A DNA stretch of 64,000 nt from the NCBI GenBank assembly GCA_035759745.1, contig DASTUF010000077.1, positions 34,087 to 98,086 of the forward strand. Direction: 5' to 3'. Origin of the DNA: CAMLHP01 sp035759745. Lineage in GTDB: Bacteria > Gemmatimonadota > Gemmatimonadetes > Gemmatimonadales > GWC2-71-9. A program made the position numbers and the translations under genes. This document shows positions 26,363-34,261 of this stretch, in pieces (position 1 is the first letter of the stretch; each line of letters starts with the position of its first letter). Under the pieces are notes generated by a model. The model was not told the origin of the DNA. It did no database searches and saw only the letters and a list, made by a program, of their open reading frames with translations.

Positions 26363-28858
26363 TCACCCGCACTCCGAGAACCCGCAGACGTGACACTTGG
26401 CGCAGCCTTCGGCGTACTCCAGCTGGGAGCCGCAATCAGGGCAGGCGCCCGACAGGGTGTGCTCCATGCCGCCCAGCTGCATCTGCTCGGCGCCGCGCGT
26501 GACCATGACTGGCTCCGGCGACGGTGCCGCGCTCGTGGTCGCGGCCGCCGCGCCGGGGAGCAGCTCCTGCTGGATGCCCTGCTTCTCGTTCATCCACCGC
26601 TCGATGGCAATGCCCACCGCGTCCGGCACCGACATGACCTTGTTGGGGCCGAGGCCGATGACCCGGTCGGAGCTGATCCCCCGCAGCTGCCGGTGGATCT
26701 CCTTCATGGGGATCCCCGACCGGAGCGCCAGCGAGATCAGCCGGCCCACCGCCTCGACGTCCGCCATCAGCGCGCCACCGGCCTTGCCAAGCGACATGAA
26801 GACCTCGAAGGGCTGGCCCTTCTCGTCCTCGGTGATGGTGACGTAGAGCGTGCCCAGCGGAGTCTCCACCCGGCGGGTGGTGCCCCGCAGTAATTCCGGA
26901 CGCGACCGCTTGAGTCGGCGGTTGAGGTTCTCGGCTTCGAGTTCGTGCACCAGCTTGCGAAGGCGCTCGACTTCGCTGTTGGCCTCGGCCAGTTCGCCCC
27001 GCACGTCAGCCGCGCCGAGCCGCCCGAGATCCTGTCGCGCCTCCGACGCCCCTGACGCCGTGGCCTGCTCCTGCACCTTCTTCGCGGTGGAGCCGGTGGA
27101 CAGCACCTGCATGTCGCGGCTGCCGTCGCGGTAGACCGTGACGCCCTTGCAGCCCAGCGAGTAGGCCAGCCGGTAGATCTCCTCGACGTACTCCTCGGAA
27201 GCATCGTGGGCGAAGTTGCAGGTCTTGCTGATGGCCGAGTCGTTGTGCTCCTGGAACGCCGCCTGGGTGCGGATGTGCCACTCGGGCTTGATGTGGTTGG
27301 CGGTGACAAACACCCGCTGCCACTTCTCCGGCACTGCGTCGAAGCTGATGTGTCCCGCCTCGGCGATCTGCTCCATCAGCTCGTCGGAGTACCAGCCCTC
27401 ATGCTTCGCAATGGCGATGAAGTCCTCGTTGACGTCGGGCATGAGCACGCCGGCCTGGTTGCGCATGAAGGCTACGGCAAACAGCGGCTCGATACCGGAG
27501 CTGCACCCCGCGATGATGGAGATGGTGCCGGTCGGCGCCACAGTGGTGACGTTGCAGTTGCGCAGCTTCCGCATGGGACGGACGCGCTCGCCGTCGGGGC
27601 CGCGCGCCGCGGTGGCGTCCGGACCCCAGATGCTCCGCTCCCACTCGGGGAACGGCCCGCGGATGCCGGCCAGCCGCTCCGACTCGACCTTGGCCTCGTC
27701 GTCCACGAAGGCCTGGATCTTCCGGCCCAGCTCCACCGCCTCATCCGAATCGTAGGCGACGCCCAGCCGGATGTAGAGATCGGCCAGCCCCATCACCCCG
27801 AGTCCGATGCGCCGGATCCGCTGCGCCAGGTCGGTGATCTCGGGCAGCGGATACTGGTTGGCGTCGATGACGTTCTCGAGGAAGTGGGTCGAGAGGTGCA
27901 CCACCCGCCGAAGGCCGTCCCAGTCGATGGCGCCATCCTTGACGAACGCACCCAGGTTGATGGACCCGAGGTTGCAGACGTCGTACGACAGCAGCGGCTG
28001 CTCGCCGCAGGGATTGGTGGCCTCGTAGGAGCCCAGCGCCGGCACCGGGTTGTAGTAATTGGCGCGGTCGATGAAGAAGACTCCCGGCTCGCCGGTCTTC
28101 CAGGCGCCGTGGATGATCTTCTCCCAGACCGCGCGGGCCCGCAGCTGGCCGGTGACCTTGCCGGTGGACGGGTGGATCAGGTCGTAGTCACTCTCCGCCT
28201 CAACCGCGGCCATGAACGCATCGGTAACAGCCACCGAGATGTTGAAGTTCGTCACCTTGGTGATGTCGTCCTTGCAGGTGATGAACTCCATGATGTCGGG
28301 ATGATCGACCCGGAGGATGCCCATGTTGGCGCCCCGGCGGGTGCCACCCTGCTTGACGACATCGGTCGAGGCGTCAAACAGCGACATGAACGACACCGGA
28401 CCCGACGCCACGCCCATGGTGGAGCGGACGATGTCGTTCTTGGGCCGGAGCCGGGAGAAGCCGAAGCCGGTGCCGCCGCCCGACTGGTGCACCAGCGCCA
28501 TGGCGCGCAAGGTGTCGTAGATCCCGCTCTTGCCGTTGGAGAGGGCGTCGTCCACCGGGAGCACGAAGCAGGCGGACAGCTGGCCCAGCGGACGGCCGGC
28601 ATTCATGAGGGTGGGCGAGTTCGGCATGAACAGCCGGCCCGCCATCATTGCATAGAAGGCGTCGGCCAGGGCCTCGACCGCTCCGGCCGAGGCGCCGTAG
28701 GTGGCGTCCGGTGCCGCGATGGTGTTGGCGACGCGCGAAAAGAGGGCTTCCGGCTGCTCGGCCGGCTTACCCTGCTCGTCCTTGACCAGATAGCGCTTCT
28801 CGAGAACGGTGATGGCATTGGGCGACAGCGAGAGCGGCTCTCTGGGCGTGGACTTCAT
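26363..28858 (-). CDS. nrdJ: Vitamin B12-dependent (class II) ribonucleotide reductase
   Basis: Reduces ribonucleotides to deoxyribonucleotides using adenosylcobalamin, with or without oxygen. The 831-residue protein has the barrel motifs MPNSPTLMNAGRP, GGGTGFGFSRLRP, KQGGTRRGANM and NPCGEQPLLSYD (radical-site region), and VAPTGTISIIAG. A coiled-coil-like segment (GELAEANSEVERLRKLVHE) precedes a TSCPD-like region, and the end carries a zinc ribbon with CPDCG and CAKCHVCGFSECG that includes the redox cysteines. ATG at 28858 has AGGAG about ten bases upstream. Confidence 0.97.
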   Translation of the reverse strand: MKSTPREPLSLSPNAITVLEKRYLVKDEQGKPAEQPEALFSRVANTIAAPDATYGASAGAVEALADAFYAMMAGRLFMPNSPTLMNAGRPLGQLSACFVLPVDDALSNGKSGIYDTLRAMALVHQSGGGTGFGFSRLRPKNDIVRSTMGVASGPVSFMSLFDASTDVVKQGGTRRGANMGILRVDHPDIMEFITCKDDITKVTNFNISVAVTDAFMAAVEAESDYDLIHPSTGKVTGQLRARAVWEKIIHGAWKTGEPGVFFIDRANYYNPVPALGSYEATNPCGEQPLLSYDVCNLGSINLGAFVKDGAIDWDGLRRVVHLSTHFLENVIDANQYPLPEITDLAQRIRRIGLGVMGLADLYIRLGVAYDSDEAVELGRKIQAFVDDEAKVESERLAGIRGPFPEWERSIWGPDATAARGPDGERVRPMRKLRNCNVTTVAPTGTISIIAGCSSGIEPLFAVAFMRNQAGVLMPDVNEDFIAIAKHEGWYSDELMEQIAEAGHISFDAVPEKWQRVFVTANHIKPEWHIRTQAAFQEHNDSAISKTCNFAHDASEEYVEEIYRLAYSLGCKGVTVYRDGSRDMQVLSTGSTAKKVQEQATASGASEARQDLGRLGAADVRGELAEANSEVERLRKLVHELEAENLNRRLKRSRPELLRGTTRRVETPLGTLYVTITEDEKGQPFEVFMSLGKAGGALMADVEAVGRLISLALRSGIPMKEIHRQLRGISSDRVIGLGPNKVMSVPDAVGIAIERWMNEKQGIQQELLPGAAAATTSAAPSPEPVMVTRGAEQMQLGGMEHTLSGACPDCGSQLEYAEGCAKCHVCGFSECG

Positions 28859-28892
28859 GCGGGATCTCCTGAGACGGCTCGACGATGAGACG

Positions 28893-28918
28893 AAAACGGT
28901 GCACCTGCCGGCGCACCG
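28893..28918 (-). terminator. Terminator-like hairpin in nrdJ leader
   Basis: CGGTGC pairs with GCACCG around a ten-base GC-rich loop and is followed by TTTTCG on the minus strand, between the presumed promoter and the nrdJ start. A terminator here would need regulation (attenuation) for nrdJ to be expressed. The stem is only six pairs, so it may be a weak pause site. Confidence 0.4.
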
Positions 28919-29047
28919 GGACGGATCAATTCTTGAACTCGGCTGCGTTGGGTGCCCTGATCACTAAACGCCGAACCGGCCAGTCCGGGTTCCATCCGCC
29001 GTGGGGAACAGCGAACGGAGGGTCAAGCTAGGATGAAGTCAGAATCG

Positions 29048-29096
29048 GTGCAAGCCGCGCCGAAGTGGCGCAGTGGCGCGGCTTTTCGGTTTGCAC
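29048..29096. other. Strong hairpin, possible terminator on plus strand
   Basis: AAGCCGCGCC (29052-29061) pairs perfectly with GGCGCGGCTT (29075-29084), followed on the plus strand by TTTTCGGTTT. An outer GTGCAA/TTGCAC pair (29048, 29091) can extend the stem. No plus-strand gene lies upstream that would need terminating, so it may instead be the first stem of the nrdJ leader on the minus strand, or the end of an unrecognised plus-strand small RNA. Confidence 0.5.
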
Positions 29097-29111
29097 ATCA
29101 CAAAACTGCTT

Positions 29112-29250
29112 GGGGTTAGGGACTAGGGGTCAGGGATCAGGGATCAGGGGTCAGGGGTCAGGGGTCAAGGGTCAGAGTTGGAAGTTTCCAGATCCCGACC
29201 CGATCCCCGAACTGCTGATCCCTGATCCCTAGCCCCTAGCCCCTAGCCCC
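29112..29250. repeat. Two-armed heptamer element (GGGGTCA type)
   Basis: Left arm of nine units: GGGGTTA, GGGACTA, GGGGTCA, GGGATCA x2, GGGGTCA x3, AGGGTCA (29112-29174). Right arm: TGATCCC x2, TAGCCCC x3 (29216-29250), the complement of GGGATCA and GGGGCTA. The right arm stops one base before the complement of the kinase TAG (29252-29254). It is the largest element here; the arms can form a stem of about 35 bp. Confidence 0.9.
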
Positions 29251-29251
29251 T

Positions 29252-31225
29252 CTACCGCGAAGCGGGAAACTGCATCTGGGTCCACACCGGCACCGCAGCG
29301 CCATCCTTCTGGGCCGGCTCCCAGGTCATCTCCCGAGCCACCGCGCGCGCCGCTGAATCGAACTGGACGCTGCCTGACGATCGCAGCGGGAGCACATCAC
29401 CGGTCTGGCCGGCATCGGTGACCCGGAGCCAGAATGCGGCGCTGACCACATTGGCCGGCACGCCGTCGGGCACTGTCACCAGTGGTGACGACAGCGGCCG
29501 GGGGCGGGTATCAAAGCATTCGCGTGCTTCATATGAAGCACCAGGCAGGCAGGAATCGGCCACTTCGTCGTCGCCGGCCTCCTCCTCGGGCTCAGCTGGC
29601 GGTTGTAGCGCTTGCTGCCCGCCCGACGGTGCCTGGCCCAGCCGGGTGAGCGCCGGCGTCAGCAGCAAGGTGTCGCCCCGCTGCACCGTCACGGTGTCGG
29701 TGAAGAAATTGTGCTGCGGCGCCGAAATCGCGATCACGCGACGTCCCACCGGAACCCGGGTCACGGCCGTCGTGGCTGGACGCTCGTCGATCAGCACCCG
29801 CGAACCCACCGGGAGGTTGCGCAACCGGATCGCCCCTGAATCGGGCGGGGCCGCCGCCGCTCCGGCGGGCGCAGTTGCCTGAGGCTGGCTGGGCGCGGCG
29901 GGCCTGGTTGCCGGCGTTGAATCCCCCGCCCCGCCAGTGACATTTTCTTCACCCGCGGCTGTTGCGAGTTGCCCCGAATCCACCGCAGCCGCTCCCTCGA
30001 TCGCCCCCGGCTGGCCCCGAGTCTTGGCATAAAAGCCGGCCGCAGCCAGGACCACGATCAGCCCCAGCACCCACGGCCACACGGCGGGCGCCTTCTGCGC
30101 CATCACCGCCGAGCGATTGGCAACCCGGCGATGGGGCTGCGGTGACGGCGACTGCGCCGGCTCCCTCCGCGGAGCGCCGCCAGCAGCGGCCGGCTCGATA
30201 CTGGCTCCCGAGGTCCGCGCCGCCGGACGGTCCGATTTCTCGGGAGTGGCCCGCACGGTCGCGGTGGAGCTGCCGCTGCTCCGCTTCCCTGGCGCCGCGG
30301 CCGTCAGCGTGGCCACGAGGTCGTGACCGTTCTGGTAGCGCTCTGCCGGGTCCTTCGACATCAAGCGTGCGATGGCGCGATACAGGGTCCGCTCCTCGTC
30401 CGACTGGAGCGTGACTACCGGCATCGGCTCGGTGAGGTGCTTGTAGCCGATGGCGAAGGCGTCTTCGCCGTCGTACGGGACCTGCCCGGTGAGGCACTGG
30501 AACGCGACCACGCCCAGGCTGTAGAGGTCGCTTCGGCCGTCGGTGGACTGGGCTCGGGCCTGCTCCGGCGACATGTAGTGCGGTGTCCCGATCGAGAGGC
30601 CGGTTCCGGTCAGTTTGCTGCCACCGATGGCCTTGGCGATCCCGAAGTCGGCCACGAGGCTCTGGCCGAACTCGTCGAACATGATGTTGTCGGGCTTGAT
30701 GTCGCGATGCACGACGCCCCGATCGGAGGCGTACGCCAGCGCGCCGCCAGCCTCGATCAGCAGCTTCCGCAGCTCGCCGGGATTCAGCCTGCCCCGGGCC
30801 CGCAGCCGGCCGGCGAGGGTGCCACCGCGGAGGTACTTCATCACCAGGAAGCTGACCCGGCCGTTCCTGCCTACCCGGTAGATCGGGATGATGTTGGGGT
30901 GCTCGAGCTGGGCCGAGGTGCGGGCTTCCCGCTGGAACCGCTCCACGAACTCCGAGTCGAACGCGAGCGACATCGGGAGCACCTTGATGGCTACCTCCCG
31001 GTCGAGTTCCAGCTCCCTCGCCCGGTACACCAAGGCCATCCCGCCGCGACCCAGCTCTTCGAGAATCTCGTACTCGGACTCAAGGGCAGCGCGAACCACG
31101 TCCACGTCCGTGACCTCTCCGGACGCGACGGCCTTGGCTGGCGTGGTCCCCAGCTGATCGGCGCCGCAGGCGGAGCAATAACGGGAGGAATCGGGCAGTT
31201 CGCTTCCACAACGGACACACAGCAT
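29252..31225 (-). CDS. Transmembrane Ser/Thr protein kinase with zinc ribbon and PEGA-like region
   Basis: 657 residues. An N-terminal zinc ribbon (C3, C6, C17, C20) precedes a Hanks-type kinase domain at about 51-310: glycine loop GRGGMALVY, Lys81 in VAIK, HRD 173-175 in VVHRDIKPDN, DFG 193-195 and SPEQ. A disordered linker leads to one transmembrane helix (about 382-401). The extracytoplasmic part has a PEGA-like repeat (about 465-525, LPVGSRVLIDE) and ends VPVWTQMQFP, resembling a TonB-type C-terminal domain. With the PP2C and FHA genes nearby it suggests envelope-sensing phospho-signalling. Confidence 0.93.
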   Translation of the reverse strand: MLCVRCGSELPDSSRYCSACGADQLGTTPAKAVASGEVTDVDVVRAALESEYEILEELGRGGMALVYRARELELDREVAIKVLPMSLAFDSEFVERFQREARTSAQLEHPNIIPIYRVGRNGRVSFLVMKYLRGGTLAGRLRARGRLNPGELRKLLIEAGGALAYASDRGVVHRDIKPDNIMFDEFGQSLVADFGIAKAIGGSKLTGTGLSIGTPHYMSPEQARAQSTDGRSDLYSLGVVAFQCLTGQVPYDGEDAFAIGYKHLTEPMPVVTLQSDEERTLYRAIARLMSKDPAERYQNGHDLVATLTAAAPGKRSSGSSTATVRATPEKSDRPAARTSGASIEPAAAGGAPRREPAQSPSPQPHRRVANRSAVMAQKAPAVWPWVLGLIVVLAAAGFYAKTRGQPGAIEGAAAVDSGQLATAAGEENVTGGAGDSTPATRPAAPSQPQATAPAGAAAAPPDSGAIRLRNLPVGSRVLIDERPATTAVTRVPVGRRVIAISAPQHNFFTDTVTVQRGDTLLLTPALTRLGQAPSGGQQALQPPAEPEEEAGDDEVADSCLPGASYEARECFDTRPRPLSSPLVTVPDGVPANVVSAAFWLRVTDAGQTGDVLPLRSSGSVQFDSAARAVAREMTWEPAQKDGAAVPVWTQMQFPASR

Positions 31226-31442
31226 GGCGACGAACCTAGGGGACTGCTTGAGAGGGCGTCAAGCGGAACGCGGCAGTGCATGGCACGGCGCCCCGCGCAC
31301 GAAGCCGCATCGCGAAATGCGAGACGCCCATAACTCCATGCGCTGCTTGCGCCTCACGCATGGCGCCGGGCTCCGGCCCGGCCTGGACGCCCATTGGCAC
31401 ACCAAGTGCAAATCGGGGTGGCAACCTCTTTCGGAGTCGTGT

Positions 31443-31889
31443 GTGGTTCCCTCGCACGCCCTGCAGTTTGGCCAACAGAAACTGCGAACCGCGCTGAAGC
31501 ATGCCTCCCACTGCGAGGCGCAACTCGGCTACGGCTTCGTCCTGCATGCGCGCCGCCGGGGCCGTCACGCGGTGCTCGGCGTGATCACGCCGTCGGGCGA
31601 GAGCCTCGCGTTGACGCCCCGGCTGCTCAGCGGCCTGGCCCGGAGGCCACTCTGGCTGTTCGGGACCGCGCGAGTTGCGCTGGAAAGCGGCGAGACCATC
31701 CGCCTGCCCCGCGATGGTGACCTGGGAGACACTCCGCTGACCACGGTCCTGATGCACGTCGAAGGACTGCACCAGTACGCCCCCGGCGCCCAGCGAGTGG
31801 TGGAAGTGGAGGCGACGGTGATCGCCAATGCCCTGATTCAGCCGCTGGTAGTGCTGACCACTGACCGTCCCGGGTCGTGGCCGCTCTAA
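31443..31889 (+). CDS. Protein of unknown function (148 aa)
   Basis: Codons across 31480-31889 are strongly GC-ending on the plus strand, which favours this strand over an opposing open frame. GTG at 31443 with CGGAG just upstream is the likeliest start; longer starts add Cys/His/Trp-rich, unconserved sequence. The product has strand-rich segments (YGFVLHARRRGRHAVLGVI, TTVLMHVEGLH, RVVEVEATVIANAL). No motif or signal peptide is recognised. Its TAA is followed immediately by a heptamer element. Confidence 0.55.
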   Translation: MVPSHALQFGQQKLRTALKHASHCEAQLGYGFVLHARRRGRHAVLGVITPSGESLALTPRLLSGLARRPLWLFGTARVALESGETIRLPRDGDLGDTPLTTVLMHVEGLHQYAPGAQRVVEVEATVIANALIQPLVVLTTDRPGSWPL

Positions 31890-31966
31890 GGCGTAGGGCG
31901 TGAGGCATTGGGCTTAGGGAACAACCCCCTGTGCCCTACGCCCTACGCCCTACGCCCTACGCCTCA
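31890..31966. repeat. Two-armed heptamer element (GGCGTAG/CGCCCTA) between convergent genes
   Basis: Left arm GGCGTAG, GGCGTGA, GGCATTG, GGCTTAG (31890-31917) starts right after the plus-strand TAA. Right arm TGCCCTA, CGCCCTA x3, CGCCTCA (31932-31966) contains the complement of the GWxTD-gene TGA (31964-31966). The element therefore fills the whole gap between two convergent genes and holds one of the stops. Confidence 0.88.
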
Positions 31967-34261
31967 TCTGCCGACTACCTCAAACGGTGTAGATCGTACT
32001 GCCTCATTCCCGTCCGCATCGGTGATCTTCACTTCCATCCGGTAGGATCCGGGGCCCAGCCGTTCGGTTGAGACGGCGCGCTCCGTGCCCGCTTCGATCC
32101 CGACCTGCTCCTCGAATTCGAGCTTGACCGCGGTACCCCCACCGCCGAACAACCGCCGGAGGAACCCGCCGGAAGTCTTGCCCTTCCGCACCGCGACTTC
32201 GGTGGTGTATGGCGCACCGGGGGGGAGACCACCGGTCTCGTAGTACACCCGAATCACCTCGCCCCGGTGGAATCGCCGCAGCGGACTGAAGTACACCGTG
32301 TCGCCCGACGCGGGGCGTACCCAGGCGAGGCTCCCCTCCTCCGTGCCCAGAGCGATGTCGCTCAGCGTCGGCCCTGCACCCTGCAGCGGCGCGACGTCGA
32401 CGGTGTCGGTCGGAGTGACAAACCCGACGTCGGCCGCCTGTTCCACCGACAGCTTGTACGTGAGCTTGCCGGGCACCGTAGGAACGTCTATGCGGCCGAG
32501 AAGATGTTCTCGCGGGGGCACCGGTGCCGAGGCGACGTATCCGCGCGTGGTGTCCAGGGTCGCAACCACATTGCCCAGCGAATCCATTGCGACGAAGCGA
32601 ACCCGAACGGAGTACAGCAGCCCGCGGGGCACCCGGGCCGGCCGGAGGTCCTCTCCCTCGATGGCATAAGTGATCTGGACCAGCGGCTTCCCGTCGCGCC
32701 GGCCCACCGCCAGGACATCGGTGCGCACGCCCAGCTCGCGCGCGAACGTGAGGGTGTAGCTGTCGGTGGTAGTACCCAGCTCGATGCTGCGACGCCCAAG
32801 CCGGCGCTCCTCGGCCCGGAACCGCTCGGCACTGACCTCACCGGACGTCATGAGGCGGGAATACATGGGTGAAAGTCGCTCGCGCGACGTCATGAGCGCG
32901 GCGGCCGTACTGTTGAACGACAAGTCATCGCCAGCACCGAGCATCACCGCACGATCGAACCCGAGCAGGTCGAACAGACTTTCGACCAGCTTGTAATCCT
33001 GGACGTCTTCCTGCGCGATGAAATGGAAGACGAGATCGCCGTCCGGGCGGCTGTAGCGCCAGGACTCGTTGGGATCGAGGTCCGGTGCGCTGTGGGAGGC
33101 GCGGGCGGTGGGTTCACCGTGACGAATGTAGATCGCGCCCCGGTCGTCGAAGTCCTTGCTGCCCGATCGGTAGCGCTCGATGATGCCGTAATGCCGCTTG
33201 GTCGAGACCAGCGCGAAGTTCTGCCGCGCGTAGAAGAAGCGCCGGAAATGCTCGGCCAGCCGGGTGCCGTCGGGCCGGAGGTCCCGGCGATCACGTTTGG
33301 ACCAGAAGTTCATCAGGAAGACCGCACGTGCCTCCCCCGCCGTGGCATCGAAGTCCTCCACCACACTGTCGGGTGCGAGGAGCGCGATGTCCTTCCGGTA
33401 GGCCGACACCACCTCAGGGTCATCCGAGGTTGCTCCCTGGTAGTACGCGACCTGGCCTGCCACGTCCCCGGTCATCAGGCGGGTGCGTGCCAGCTCATAG
33501 AGCCCCATGGAACGATCAGGCGCCTGGGCCGCGTACTTCCGGAACGCGACGAGCGCGCTGTCCGGATCGCCCGCTTCCCGCTCGACCCGGCCCCGAACCA
33601 GCAGTACACTCGGGTCGGCGCCGGCCGGCGTGGGCGCGGCGCGGCGCAGCGCGTCCAGGGCGACATCCAGCTTGATGTTGACCTTCTGTTGCAGCGCCGT
33701 ATTGCCCAGCTCCACCAGCCCACGGACAAACCCGGGATCTACCTGGGCTGACCTGGCGAACGCCACTGCCGACCGGGTCAGGGCGTCCTTGCCCACCATC
33801 GCCTGCAAGCCGGCCACGGGGGAGACCTTGGAATCGCCCACGCCGTATTCGGCCAGTCCCATGCCGTACCAGGGATAGGGCCAGTCTGGCTGGAGATCGA
33901 TGGCCCACTGGAACTCGGATGCTGCGTCGTCAAAGTGGGACTTGCCGCCCAGTTCACCGAGCTTTAGTGCCAGGAATCCGAGCCGAAGATGGAGCAGCGC
34001 ATTGCCCCGATCGGTCCGCGCCTGCTCGATCATGGCCCGCTCCATCCGGACGAGCACGAGCGAGTCAGTCTGGGCATCGAGTGAATCACGGAAACGTTCC
34101 AGCCCGGCGCGTGCGTCGGGGGCCTGCGCCGACGCTGCCCGGCTGAAGGCGGGCAGCGCAAGCAGCGCGAGCAGAGGGATCATCGAGAAGTGGCGCATAC
34201 GGCTATCCGGAAATCGGCATTCTGGGAGACGCGCCACGCGACGAGTACTGCACGGGTTCAT
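31964..34261 (-). CDS. GWxTD-domain secreted protein
   Basis: 765 residues. TPR-like helices at about 60-290 (with ALLHLRLGFLALKLGE and DPDSALVAFRKYAAQAPD) precede a GWxTD domain with VFLMNFWSKRD, RFFYARQNF, YGIIERYRSGSKDFDDRG and IYIRHGEP, and a long beta-rich C-terminus. ATG at 34261 overlaps the amidase TGA (ATGA). The signal peptide (RHFSMIPLLALLALPAFSRA) actually begins at an in-frame ATG at 34198, so the true start may be either. GWxTD proteins are mostly uncharacterised and common in Acidobacteriota and Gemmatimonadota-type genomes. Confidence 0.85.
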   Translation of the reverse strand: MNPCSTRRVARLPECRFPDSRMRHFSMIPLLALLALPAFSRAASAQAPDARAGLERFRDSLDAQTDSLVLVRMERAMIEQARTDRGNALLHLRLGFLALKLGELGGKSHFDDAASEFQWAIDLQPDWPYPWYGMGLAEYGVGDSKVSPVAGLQAMVGKDALTRSAVAFARSAQVDPGFVRGLVELGNTALQQKVNIKLDVALDALRRAAPTPAGADPSVLLVRGRVEREAGDPDSALVAFRKYAAQAPDRSMGLYELARTRLMTGDVAGQVAYYQGATSDDPEVVSAYRKDIALLAPDSVVEDFDATAGEARAVFLMNFWSKRDRRDLRPDGTRLAEHFRRFFYARQNFALVSTKRHYGIIERYRSGSKDFDDRGAIYIRHGEPTARASHSAPDLDPNESWRYSRPDGDLVFHFIAQEDVQDYKLVESLFDLLGFDRAVMLGAGDDLSFNSTAAALMTSRERLSPMYSRLMTSGEVSAERFRAEERRLGRRSIELGTTTDSYTLTFARELGVRTDVLAVGRRDGKPLVQITYAIEGEDLRPARVPRGLLYSVRVRFVAMDSLGNVVATLDTTRGYVASAPVPPREHLLGRIDVPTVPGKLTYKLSVEQAADVGFVTPTDTVDVAPLQGAGPTLSDIALGTEEGSLAWVRPASGDTVYFSPLRRFHRGEVIRVYYETGGLPPGAPYTTEVAVRKGKTSGGFLRRLFGGGGTAVKLEFEEQVGIEAGTERAVSTERLGPGSYRMEVKITDADGNEAVRSTPFEVVGR

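Larger units (their letters stand above)
28859..29100 (-). promoter_or_regulatory. Structured 5' leader region of nrdJ
   Basis: About 240 bp upstream of nrdJ without a credible ORF. In the sense strand it holds a distal hairpin (complement of 29048-29096), a middle region with CCGG/GGTTC-rich potential stems around 28970-29010, and a terminator-like hairpin ending in TTTT about 35 bases before the ATG. This is the layout of a transcription-attenuated leader. I looked for the cobalamin-riboswitch core consensus and did not find a convincing match. A lineage-specific nrdJ leader RNA is an alternative. Confidence 0.45.

Noticed and set aside
28859..29100. Canonical cobalamin riboswitch before nrdJ
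   Set aside because: I looked for the conserved core (GGGAA...GGTG...TCC...GCNGNCCCGC) on both strands and did not find it convincingly; kept only as a structured leader.
31236..31772. Minus-strand ORF opposite the 31443-31889 gene
   Set aside because: Third-position GC bias and a plausible ribosome binding site favour the plus strand; the minus product is Arg/Gln-rich low complexity.
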